Shown here in pieces: positions 40,581 to 48,022 of a stretch of DNA of 64,000 nt; position 1 is the first letter of the stretch; each line of letters opens with the position of its first letter. This DNA is from Amycolatopsis lexingtonensis (GTDB lineage Bacteria > Actinomycetota > Actinomycetes > Mycobacteriales > Pseudonocardiaceae). The notes under the pieces are model-generated. The model saw only the letters and a program-made list of their open reading frames with translations, was not told where the DNA came from and searched no databases. The position numbers and the translations under genes are program-made. The stretch is from contig NZ_JADBEG010000001.1 in NCBI RefSeq assembly GCF_014873755.1, positions 2,048,501 to 2,112,500 of the forward strand. Direction: 5' to 3'.

Positions 40581-41053
40581 TTCAGCAGGGCCAGCACCGC
40601 CGCCGACTTAGGCGGGTCGAGGAAGCGCAGGCCCATGAAGTTGTCGCCGGGGTTGAACCCGGGCAGCGCCCAGATCGCTTCGTACGGCACGGCGACCGTC
40701 CGGTAGTGGCGCAGGCTGTAGACGTTGCTCCACACGCACTTCCCCGGTGCGGGCTGCCACAGGCGCCGGGCGAACGCGGGGTCGCGGAAGCTGTGCCCGA
40801 CCTCCGCGACCGCCCGCACGTGCTTGCCGCCGGTGAGCAGGACGACGTCGCCGGTGCGCACGGTGGCCATCCGCTTGTCGTGCTTCTCCGTGGCGCCCCA
40901 GAACCGCGCGCGGCCGTCCGGGTGCAGTGCCGTCAGCCGCTCGACGTCGGCCGGGGACGCGTCCGTGAACGGGACCGGCCGGTCGAGCGTCGCCGCGCCG
41001 TAGCGGCGGGCTTCCGGCGTGCCGTAGGACGGCTGGATGAAGACCTGCGCCAC
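40577..41053 (-). CDS. Small PUA/EVE-like domain protein (tentative)
   Basis: 158 residues. The order ARFWGATEKHDKRMATVRTGDVVLLTGGKHVRAVAEVGHSFRDPAFARRLWQ ... VWSNVYSL resembles the PUA-like/EVE fold: a W-G start, a GDVV strand, a V..V strand and a Trp after A..LW. Such domains read modified bases or RNA and are frequent in restriction and other conflict proteins. The match is by eye and weak. GTG 41053 follows TACCGT by six bases. It shares TTAG stop bases with the CHAT gene, tail to tail. Confidence 0.65.
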   Translation of the reverse strand: MAQVFIQPSYGTPEARRYGAATLDRPVPFTDASPADVERLTALHPDGRARFWGATEKHDKRMATVRTGDVVLLTGGKHVRAVAEVGHSFRDPAFARRLWQPAPGKCVWSNVYSLRHYRTVAVPYEAIWALPGFNPGDNFMGLRFLDPPKSAAVLALLN

Positions 41054-41067
41054 GGCCGAACGGTAGC

Positions 41068-42477
41068 TCAGCCGCCGTGGGTGGTGTCGCTCTGGTAGGT
41101 CGTGTACGTGTACGGGTTGTCCAGGATCTTCGTCTCCGGGACGTCCGGGTTCATTCCCTGCCGCCACGCTTCCTCGCCCAGCTGGGAGCGCAGGTGCTCG
41201 ACCGTGTCCTCCACGCGGCGGCGCAGCGCCGGCAGGTCCACGCCGACCAGGTGGCCGTCGCGCTTCACGACGCGGCCGTCGACCAGGACGGTGTGGACGT
41301 CGCCGCGCTGGGCCTGGAAGGCCACGTGGCCGTAGGGGTTCAAGAGGGGGAACGAGGCCGGGGAGTCGTCGTTCTTCAGCAGGACCACGTCCGCCTTCTT
41401 GCCGACCTCGAGGGTGCCCAGGTCGGTGCGGCCCAGTGCGTGGGCGCCGCCGCGGGTCGCCCAGTCCACCACCTGCTCCGCGCGCAGGGCCGCGTGCGTC
41501 ACCGTTTCGCCCTTCGCGTGGGCTTCCAGGTGCTCGCGGGAGCGGTCCGCGCCCAGGGTGGCGCGCATGGCGGAGAACAGGTCGCCGCTCCACCAGACCG
41601 ACGTGTCCATCGACAGCGACACCGGGATGCCGTACTGGCGCAGGGCCCAGGTGGGCGGGTAGCCCTGGCCCGCGCTCTGCTCGCTTTCGGTGGACACCGA
41701 CACCGAGCCGCCGGTCGCGGCGATGCGGTGGTAGGAGTCCGCCGACAGGGAGGCGCCGTGGACGTAGATCGTCTCCGGGGTCATGAACCCGTTGTCGTGC
41801 ATCAGGCGGATGCCGTCGTCGCCGGTCGCGCCCCACACGCCGGCGTGGGTGGTGACCGGGACGCCGAGGTCGCGGGCCACTTCGAACGCCGGTTTCTCCG
41901 GGAACGCCGGGTCGCCGGTGACGTCGAACGCGAGCTGGAAGCCGAGGTCGCCGCCGGTGCGGCGGGCGACGAAGTCGCGGAACTCCGGGGTGCCGGTCCA
42001 GTTCGCCGGTGCGTCCTGGATGTTGCCGTAGGCCAGCACGAACCGCCCGGGCACGGCTTCGAGCGCGTCGGCCGCCGCGTCGGCGTGCTGGGTGGTCTGC
42101 AGGCCGTGGGACCAGTCCACAGTGGTCGTGACGCCCGCTTCGAGCGCTTCCCAGGCGCCGAGCAGGTTGCCCGCGTAGATGTCCTCGGGGCGGAACACCT
42201 TGCCCCATTCGAGGTAGTACCAGACGAAGTACTGCGTGAGCGTCCAGTCGGCGCCGTAGCCACGCATGGCCGTCTGCCACAGGTGCCGGTGGGTGTCGAT
42301 CATCCCCGGCATGACCAGCCCGCCGGTCGCGTCGATCTCTTCGGTGCCGGCCGGGACCTCCAGCGCGGGCCCGATGGCGGCGATCCGGTCGCCGGTGACG
42401 AGGACGTCTTCGCCGGGCAGCACCCGGTGGGCATCGGCCAGCACCGTGCCACCCCGCAGGACGATCGATCCGCTCAT
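41068..42477 (-). CDS. Amidohydrolase (ATZ/TRZ-like deaminase family)
   Basis: 469 residues. Metal-binding motifs: GMIDTHRHLWQ (H-x-H), VTTHAGVWG, VHGASLS and SLSMDTSVWW (Asp); beta-sandwich ends at both termini (IVLRGGTVLADAHRVLPGEDVLV ... GKKADVVLLKND). The family deaminates or hydrolyses ring compounds such as triazines or guanine-like bases. A GGAGG lies before the ATG at 42477, and the 22-bp operator motif (42496-42517) is directly upstream, so it belongs to the regulon of the divergent IclR regulator, together with the CaiB operon. Confidence 0.88.
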   Translation of the reverse strand: MSGSIVLRGGTVLADAHRVLPGEDVLVTGDRIAAIGPALEVPAGTEEIDATGGLVMPGMIDTHRHLWQTAMRGYGADWTLTQYFVWYYLEWGKVFRPEDIYAGNLLGAWEALEAGVTTTVDWSHGLQTTQHADAAADALEAVPGRFVLAYGNIQDAPANWTGTPEFRDFVARRTGGDLGFQLAFDVTGDPAFPEKPAFEVARDLGVPVTTHAGVWGATGDDGIRLMHDNGFMTPETIYVHGASLSADSYHRIAATGGSVSVSTESEQSAGQGYPPTWALRQYGIPVSLSMDTSVWWSGDLFSAMRATLGADRSREHLEAHAKGETVTHAALRAEQVVDWATRGGAHALGRTDLGTLEVGKKADVVLLKNDDSPASFPLLNPYGHVAFQAQRGDVHTVLVDGRVVKRDGHLVGVDLPALRRRVEDTVEHLRSQLGEEAWRQGMNPDVPETKILDNPYTYTTYQSDTTHGG

Positions 42478-42495
42478 CGCTGCCTCCAGTTGCGT

Positions 42496-42517
42496 ACACT
42501 CGTCCGCCAGACGGACA
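42496..42517. promoter_or_regulatory. IclR-type operator, copy 1
   Basis: ACACTCGTCCGCCAGACGGA plus CA: an inverted pair GTCCG (42502-42506) and CGGAC (42512-42516) with a 5-bp centre, preceded by ACACT. It matches copy 2 at 43578-43599 in 20 of 22 positions. It lies 19 bp upstream of the amidohydrolase start and between that gene and the IclR gene. Confidence 0.82.
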
Positions 42518-42611
42518 TCGGGTGGGTGCCGCCACTTTCGTCCTGTGCCGAGCCGGTGTCAATCCCCGCCGCTACGCTGCCGTGGAGGACCATCGGAGAG
42601 GGAGGTGGCGC

Positions 42612-43421
42612 ATGCCACGCGAGGGAACCGGTCCCGACTTCATCGAGGCGCTGGCCCGCGGGCTCGAGGTGATCACGGCGTTCCGGCCGGGCCGCCCGGC
42701 GATGACCCTCGCCGAAGTCGCCACCGCCGCCGGCCTGGCCCGCCCGACCGCGCGCCGGATCCTGCTCACCCTGGAAGAGCTCGGGTACGTCCGCACCGAC
42801 GGGCGCGAGTACACGCTCACCCCGCGGGTGCTCGACCTCGGCGTCGCCTACGTCCGCTCGACCGGGCTGTGGGACGTCGCCCGCCCGCACCTGGAACGCC
42901 TGGTCGCGCGCACGAACGAGTCGTGCTCGATCGCCCAGCTCGACGGCTCGGACATCGTGTACGTCGCCCGGGTGGCGGTCCCGAAGATCGTCGCGCTCAC
43001 CGTGCAGATCGGCACCCGGTTCCCGGCGCTGCCGACCTCGCTGGGCAAGGTCCAGCTCGCCGCGCTGCCGCCGGACGAGCTGGAGGCGGTGCTGGCCGAG
43101 CCGACCCGGTCCGGGCTGGTGCCGCGCTGGCGGCCCGACCGCGCCGAGCGCGACGCCGAGCTGCGCGAAGTCCGGGCGCGGGGCTGGGCGCTGACCGACG
43201 AGCAACTCGCGCCGGGCATCCGGTCGGTGGCCGCGCCGCTGCGTGACGGGTCCGGACGGGTGATCGCCGGGGTGAACGTCAACTGCCACGCCGCCGAGAC
43301 GCCGGTGGAGAAGCTGCTGGAGCACCACCTGCCGCTGCTGCTGCACACCGCCGGGGAGATCAGCGCGGACTTCGCCCGGCTGGACACCGTCCCGCACGTC
43401 ACGGTCCCAGCCACGCCTTAA
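42612..43421 (+). CDS. IclR-family regulator
   Basis: 269 residues. HTH_IclR at residues ~8-75 (EALARGLEVITAFRPGRPAMTLAEVATAAGLARPTARRILLTLEELGYV) and the IclR effector domain (LVARTNESCSIAQLDGSDIVYVARV, LPTSLGKVQLAAL, RGWALTDEQLAPGIRSVAAPL). It is most like PcaR/PobR-type regulators of aromatic degradation. ATG 42612 with GGAGGT upstream. Two near-identical 22-bp sites, one on each side of this gene, point to control of both the amidohydrolase and the CaiB operon. Confidence 0.92.
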   Translation: MPREGTGPDFIEALARGLEVITAFRPGRPAMTLAEVATAAGLARPTARRILLTLEELGYVRTDGREYTLTPRVLDLGVAYVRSTGLWDVARPHLERLVARTNESCSIAQLDGSDIVYVARVAVPKIVALTVQIGTRFPALPTSLGKVQLAALPPDELEAVLAEPTRSGLVPRWRPDRAERDAELREVRARGWALTDEQLAPGIRSVAAPLRDGSGRVIAGVNVNCHAAETPVEKLLEHHLPLLLHTAGEISADFARLDTVPHVTVPATP

Positions 43422-43460
43422 CCGCACCCCGTCCGCGCGGCCCGGATGTCATGCCCGGAG

Positions 43461-43513
43461 GTCTTGAATGAGTCATTCAGGACCTCCGGTGACCTGAATG
43501 ACTCATTCAAGAC
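43461..43513. repeat. 53-bp palindromic dispersed repeat, copy 2
   Basis: Identical over all 53 bp to copy 1 (21961-22013), and the six bases CCGGAG before it are also shared. It lies 40 bp after the IclR stop and 65 bp before the operator copy 2, in a same-strand intergenic region. Confidence 0.92.
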
Positions 43514-43577
43514 GCTCGCTCGGCCGCCGTGCCAAGCGAGCACCTTGACCGCGTCCTCGCAGCGGAGCAAACTGCGG

Positions 43578-43599
43578 ACACTAGTCCGACAGACGGACA
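43578..43599. promoter_or_regulatory. IclR-type operator, copy 2
   Basis: GTCCG (43584-43588) and CGGAC (43594-43598) with centre ACAGA, preceded by ACACTA. It agrees with copy 1 at 42496-42517 in 20 of 22 positions and ends 16 bp before the CaiB-family start, so it probably regulates the whole operon. Confidence 0.82.
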
Positions 43600-43615
43600 G
43601 ATGCGGAGGCGTTGC

Positions 43616-44773
43616 GTGGAACGACCCGAGGGCCCGCTGTCCGGGCTGCTGGTCGCGGACTTCTCCCGGGTGCTCGCCGGCCCCTACGCCACGATGCTGC
43701 TCGCCGACCTGGGCGCCGACGTCGTCAAGGTCGAAGGGCCCGGCGGCGACGAGACGCGCACGTGGATGCCGCCGGTGCGCGGCGACGTCTCCACCTACTA
43801 CCTCGGCGTCAACCGCGGGAAGCGGTCGATCGCCCTGGACCTGCGCGACGAAGCCGACGCCGCGGTCGCCCGCGAGCTGGCTGCCCGCGCGGACGTGCTG
43901 ATCGAGAACTTCAAGCCCGGCGGGCTGGCCAAGTACGGCCTGGACTACGCCGCCGTCAAGGAAACCAACCCCCGCTCCGTCTACGCCTCGATCAGCGGGT
44001 TCGGCTCGGGCGAAGGCCGGCACGTGCCCGGTTACGACCTGATGGTGCAGGCGATCTCGGGGCTGATGAGCCTGACCGGCGATCCGGACGGCCCGCCGTA
44101 CCGGGCGGGGATCTCGGTGTTCGACGTGATGGCGGGCAACCACGCGGTGATCGGCATCCTCGCCGCGCTGCGCCACCGCGACGCGACCGGCGAAGGGCAG
44201 CACGTCGAGGTCAACCTGCTGTCCTCGGCGCTGACCGGGCTGGTCAACCACAGCTCCGCCTACGCCGCCGGCGGCGTGGTCCCGTACCGGATGGGCAACG
44301 CCCACCCCAGCGTCTTCCCCTACGAACCGCTGCCCACCGCGGACGCCGACCTCATCGTCGCCGCGGCCAACGACGGGCAGTTCCGCAAGCTGTGCGACGT
44401 CCTGGACCTGCCAGACGTACCCGACGATCCGCGGTTCGCCCGCAACGCCGACCGCACGAAGAACCGTGAAGAGCTGCGGCCGATCCTGGTGGAACGGCTG
44501 GCCAAGAGGAGCGCGGTGGACTGGTTCGAGGCGCTGACGAAGGTCGGTGTCCCATGTGGACCGATCAACACCATCGACGGCGGGTTCGCGATGGCCGAAC
44601 GGTTCGGCCTCGACCCGGTCGTCGAGGTCGGCGACGGCGACCGCGCCGTCCCGACCACGCGCCACCCGATCCGGTTCTCCGCCACCCCCGCCGCCTACCG
44701 GCTGCCGCCGCCGGAACTCGACGAACACGGCGCCGAACTGCGCGCCTGGCTGACGGAGGACCGCGATGCCTGA
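43616..44773 (+). CDS. CaiB/BaiF-family CoA-transferase
   Basis: 385 residues of the class III CoA-transferase family: LLVADFSRVLAGPYATMLLADLGADVVKVEGPGGDETR at the N terminus, NRGKRSIALDLRDEAD (CoA contact), and the catalytic Asp in YDLMVQAISGLMSLTG. It moves CoA between carboxylic acids. GTG 43616 with GGAGG at the right spacing is preferred to ATG 43601. First gene of a four-gene operon: its stop overlaps the citryl-CoA lyase start by 8 bp. Suggests CoA activation of a dicarboxylic or tricarboxylic intermediate. Confidence 0.9.
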   Translation: MERPEGPLSGLLVADFSRVLAGPYATMLLADLGADVVKVEGPGGDETRTWMPPVRGDVSTYYLGVNRGKRSIALDLRDEADAAVARELAARADVLIENFKPGGLAKYGLDYAAVKETNPRSVYASISGFGSGEGRHVPGYDLMVQAISGLMSLTGDPDGPPYRAGISVFDVMAGNHAVIGILAALRHRDATGEGQHVEVNLLSSALTGLVNHSSAYAAGGVVPYRMGNAHPSVFPYEPLPTADADLIVAAANDGQFRKLCDVLDLPDVPDDPRFARNADRTKNREELRPILVERLAKRSAVDWFEALTKVGVPCGPINTIDGGFAMAERFGLDPVVEVGDGDRAVPTTRHPIRFSATPAAYRLPPPELDEHGAELRAWLTEDRDA

Positions 44774-45557
44774 ACCGGCCTACGAAACCGCGCTGGGTTC
44801 GTCCACGAAGGACAAGATCACCCTGCTCGGCCGGGACCTCGCCGAGGACGTGATGGGCTCGGTCGGCTTCGGCGAACTCGCCTTCTGGCTGGCGACGCAA
44901 CGCCGGCCGTCCAAAGGGGAGACTCGCGTCTTCGAGGCGGTCCTGGCCGCGCTGGCCGACCACGGCTTCACCCCGACCGCGATCGTCACCCGGCTGACCT
45001 ACCTGTCCGCCCCCGACTCCGTCCAGGGCGCGCTCGCCGCCGGGCTGCTGGGCGGCGGGTCGCGGTTCCTCGGCGTCACCGAAGACTGCGGCCGGTTCCT
45101 GCACGACGTCCTCGCCGGAGCCGAGCTGCCCGCCGACGAGGCGGGCTGGGACGCGCTCGCGCTGGAGACCGTCCGGAAACAGCGCGCGGCGAAGAAGTTC
45201 GTCCCGGGGCTCGGCCACCACGTGCACAAGGACGGCGACCCGCGCACCCGGCGGCTCTTCGCGATCGCCGCGGAGGAGGGACTGCGCGGCCCGCACCTGG
45301 AGCTGTTCGCCGCGATCGGCCGCGTGCACCCCCAGGTGCTCGGGAAGACGCTGCCGCTCAACGGCGCGGGCGTCTGCGGGGCGGCGCTGGCCGACCTCGG
45401 GCTGCCGCTGGAGCTGCTGCGCGGGTTCGCGTTGCTGGCCCGGACCGCCGGGCTGATCGGCCAGCTCGCCGAGGAGCTGCGCCACCCCGTCGCCAACGAC
45501 ATCTTCCTGTCGGTCGACTTGAACAACCGGCCGGTCCCGCCCGACCCCGAATCCTGA
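44766..45557 (+). CDS. Citryl-CoA lyase-like protein (citrate synthase fold)
   Basis: 263 residues, shorter than citrate synthase (about 430) and the size of stand-alone citryl-CoA lyase modules. FVPGLGHHVHKDGDPRTRRLF is the citrate-synthase active-site segment, and NDIFLSVDLNNRPVP lies at the C terminus. The expected reaction is retro-Claisen cleavage of a 3-hydroxyacyl-CoA such as citryl-CoA to acetyl-CoA and a keto acid. With a CaiB transferase before it, a CoA-thioester of a ring-cleavage product is a possible substrate. Overlaps the previous gene. Confidence 0.88.
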   Translation: MPEPAYETALGSSTKDKITLLGRDLAEDVMGSVGFGELAFWLATQRRPSKGETRVFEAVLAALADHGFTPTAIVTRLTYLSAPDSVQGALAAGLLGGGSRFLGVTEDCGRFLHDVLAGAELPADEAGWDALALETVRKQRAAKKFVPGLGHHVHKDGDPRTRRLFAIAAEEGLRGPHLELFAAIGRVHPQVLGKTLPLNGAGVCGAALADLGLPLELLRGFALLARTAGLIGQLAEELRHPVANDIFLSVDLNNRPVPPDPES

Positions 45558-45568
45558 GAGGAACGCCG

Positions 45569-46429
45569 ATGCGGCTCGTCACCGAGGACAACATCACCGA
45601 GCTCGCCGCGGCGCGCTGGTCGAGCGCGCATGACCCGCGGACGGCGGAGGTGATGGCCGCGCTCGTGCGCCACCTGCACGCCTTCGCCCGCGAAGTGCGG
45701 CTGAGCGAGACCGAGTGGATGGCCGCGATGCGGTGGCTCACCGAAACCGGGCAGATCAGCGACGAGAAGCGGGAGGAGTTCATCCTCGCCTCCGACGTGC
45801 TCGGGCTGAGCATGCTGGTGGTGCAGATGAACCACGCCTTCGACGCGAAGGCGACCCCGGCCACGGTGCTCGGCCCGTTCCACATCGACGGCTCCCCGGA
45901 AAAGGAGTTCGGCGGCGACATGTCCGACGGCCTGCCCGGCACGCCGCTCTACATCACCGGAACCGTCGCGGGGCTGGACGGCTCCCCCGTCGCCGGCGCG
46001 GTGCTGGACGTGTGGCAGGCCGACGAGGAAGGCGCGTACGAGTCGCAGATCCCGGACATCGACGAAGCCCGGCTGCGCGCGAAGTACACCAGCCGCGCCG
46101 ACGGGGCCTACTGCCTGCGCACGATCGCGCCCAAGGGCTACTCGATCCCGATGGACGGCCCGGTCGGCGAGCTGATCCGCGGCACCGACATCAGCCACTT
46201 CCGGCCCGCCCACGTGCACTTCCTGATCAACGCGGCCGGCTACGAACCGCTGATCACGCACCTGTTCCAGGAAGGCGCCGAATACCTCGACACCGATGTC
46301 GTGTTCGGCACCAAGCAGGAACTGGTCGTCGCGTTCGAGTCCCGCGAGCCCGGGCCGACACCGGACGGCGGGCACTGCGCCTGGCCGTGGCTCGAGGCCC
46401 GGTACGACTTCGTCCTCCAGCCCGTGTGA
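45569..46429 (+). CDS. Intradiol ring-cleavage dioxygenase (catechol/hydroxyquinol type)
   Basis: 286 residues. The N-terminal helical dimer domain (VMAALVRHLHAFAREVRLSETEWMAAMRWLTETGQ) and catalytic barrel match catechol/hydroxyquinol 1,2-dioxygenases. Fe(III) ligands are recognisable: Tyr in EGAYESQ, Tyr in KGYSIPMDGPVG, and two His in RPAHVHFLI. GPFHIDGSPEKEFGGDMSDG is close to hydroxyquinol dioxygenases. It cleaves a catechol between the hydroxyls to a muconate or, from hydroxyquinol, maleylacetate. It lies 11 bp after the lyase gene. Confidence 0.9.
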   Translation: MRLVTEDNITELAAARWSSAHDPRTAEVMAALVRHLHAFAREVRLSETEWMAAMRWLTETGQISDEKREEFILASDVLGLSMLVVQMNHAFDAKATPATVLGPFHIDGSPEKEFGGDMSDGLPGTPLYITGTVAGLDGSPVAGAVLDVWQADEEGAYESQIPDIDEARLRAKYTSRADGAYCLRTIAPKGYSIPMDGPVGELIRGTDISHFRPAHVHFLINAAGYEPLITHLFQEGAEYLDTDVVFGTKQELVVAFESREPGPTPDGGHCAWPWLEARYDFVLQPV

Positions 46430-46435
46430 CCCGCG

Positions 46436-47389
46436 GTGCGCGCCGCGGAGATCCGGGTGGCGGGCGAGCCGCCCGTGGTGACCGACCGGCCGGAGCCCGA
46501 ACCGGGGCCGGCGGAGGTCGCGGTCAGCGTCACGGCGGCCCCGATCACCCCGCTCGACGTGCTCTGCGCGTCCGGCACGTCCTACTTCGGCCGCCCGGCG
46601 ACGCCGTACGTGCCGGGGGTGCAGGGGGTCGGCGTGCTGACCCGGCCGGCGCCGACGCACCCGGCGGGCACGCCGGTCTGGTTCGCCACCGCCGCGGGCA
46701 TGCTCCCCGGTGACGGCAGCATGGCCGAGCACGCCGCGGTGGCGTCCACCGACGTCGTCGTTCTGCCGCCGGGCGCCGACCACGCCCTGGTGGCGGCGCT
46801 CGGGCTGTCGGCGGTCGCGGCGTGGCGGTGCCTGACCGCGACCGGGGAACTCACCGCCGGGGAAACGGTGCTGGTGCTCGGGGCCGGCGGGGTCGTCGGC
46901 CAGTCGGCGGTCCAGCTGGCGCGGGTGGCCGGTGCGGGGCACGTCGTCGCGTGCGCGCGCTCGGCGGCCGCGGTGGAACGGGCCCGGCGGCTCGGCGCGG
47001 ACTCGGCGGTCCAGCTCGAAGCAGGCGACGACGTCGGGAGCCTCGCGCGGCGGCTCGGCGAGCACCCGGTGGACCTGGTGATCGACCCGGTGTGGGGACT
47101 CCCGGCCGCGGCAGCGCTGCACGCGCTGCGCCCGGGCGGGCGCCTGGTCAACCTCGGCAGTTCCGCCGGCGAGCAGAGCCCGCTCTCCTCGGCCGTGCTG
47201 CGCAGCCGGTCGCTGCGTGTCCGGGGGTACACGAACAACGAGCTCAGCGCGGACGAGCGCCGCGAAGCGCTCCTGACGGTGGTCGGGCACGCGCTGGCCG
47301 GTGCCCTGACCGTCGACTACGCGCGGGTCGCGTTGCAGGACGCGGCCCGGGCGTGGACCCGCCCGGGCCGCGTGGTGCTAGTTCCCTAG
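46436..47389 (+). CDS. Zinc-less medium-chain quinone oxidoreductase
   Basis: 317 residues of the MDR superfamily: GroES-like N half (VAVSVTAAPITPLDVLCASG) and a Rossmann half with GAGGVVGQSAVQLARVAGA (AxxGxxG-like). There is no Cys/His zinc set, placing it with quinone oxidoreductases that use NADPH. Start GTG 46436, six bases after the dioxygenase stop, makes it the fourth gene of the operon. It may reduce a quinone or enone made by the pathway. The 3' end overlaps the convergent AhpD-like gene. Confidence 0.87.
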   Translation: MRAAEIRVAGEPPVVTDRPEPEPGPAEVAVSVTAAPITPLDVLCASGTSYFGRPATPYVPGVQGVGVLTRPAPTHPAGTPVWFATAAGMLPGDGSMAEHAAVASTDVVVLPPGADHALVAALGLSAVAAWRCLTATGELTAGETVLVLGAGGVVGQSAVQLARVAGAGHVVACARSAAAVERARRLGADSAVQLEAGDDVGSLARRLGEHPVDLVIDPVWGLPAAAALHALRPGGRLVNLGSSAGEQSPLSSAVLRSRSLRVRGYTNNELSADERREALLTVVGHALAGALTVDYARVALQDAARAWTRPGRVVLVP

Positions 47390-47920
47390 GCCGGCGTACC
47401 CGTCGGTGGCCAGGCGCTTGCCGATCTGGTCGTAGACGGCCTGGTCCTCGGGTGCGATCGTGCCCAGGCCGTCGACGTACCGGTTGAACAGGCAGAACGA
47501 CGCCGCGATCAGCACGGTGTCGTGGATTTCGACGTCCGTGGCGCCCTCGGCGCGGGCGGCGGCGACGAGCTCGTCGGTGACCGCGCGCCCGGTTTCGCGG
47601 ACGGCGAGGGCGATCCACAGCAGCGCCTTGATCTTCGCCGACACCGGCGCGTCGTCGATCCCCCCGCACGCGGCGTCGACCACCGCGCGGCCGCCGTCGA
47701 GGGTCTCGGCGGCCGCGGCGGCGTGACTGCCGGTGCAGAAGCGGCACTCGTTGCCGTTGGACACGACGGCCGCGATCAGCTCGCGTTCGCCGACGGTGAG
47801 GGAGTTGGGACCGCGCAGCAGCACTTCGGCCAGCTGCCCGAGCGGCGCCGCGGTCTCCGGCCGGTAGGCGAACAGGGCGGAGATCCCGGGCAGGGCCGGG
47901 TCGAGCGGGATGTGCGGCAT
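47378..47920 (-). CDS. AhpD-like/carboxymuconolactone decarboxylase-family protein
   Basis: 180 residues, all helical, with the AhpD redox motif ECRFCTGSHAAAA (CxxC plus His) near residue 60. This is the peroxidase-related alkylhydroperoxidase branch rather than true gamma-carboxymuconolactone decarboxylase, which lacks the CxxC. ATG 47920 with AGGAGG upstream. It converges on the dioxygenase operon, and any link to that pathway is only by position. Confidence 0.87.
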   Translation of the reverse strand: MPHIPLDPALPGISALFAYRPETAAPLGQLAEVLLRGPNSLTVGERELIAAVVSNGNECRFCTGSHAAAAAETLDGGRAVVDAACGGIDDAPVSAKIKALLWIALAVRETGRAVTDELVAAARAEGATDVEIHDTVLIAASFCLFNRYVDGLGTIAPEDQAVYDQIGKRLATDGYAGLGN

Positions 47921-48022
47921 CGGTCCTCCTGGGGTGGGGCGAAAGATCCTCCTCGCGAGTCTTTCGCCCCGCGGCGGCCCGGCCAACCTCCGCTTTGCGC
48001 AACCGGGCCGCTGCCGAACGCC

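Noticed and set aside
41068..47389. Specialised-metabolite gene cluster
   Set aside because: No PKS, NRPS, terpene or RiPP core enzyme; the set fits catabolism under an IclR regulator.
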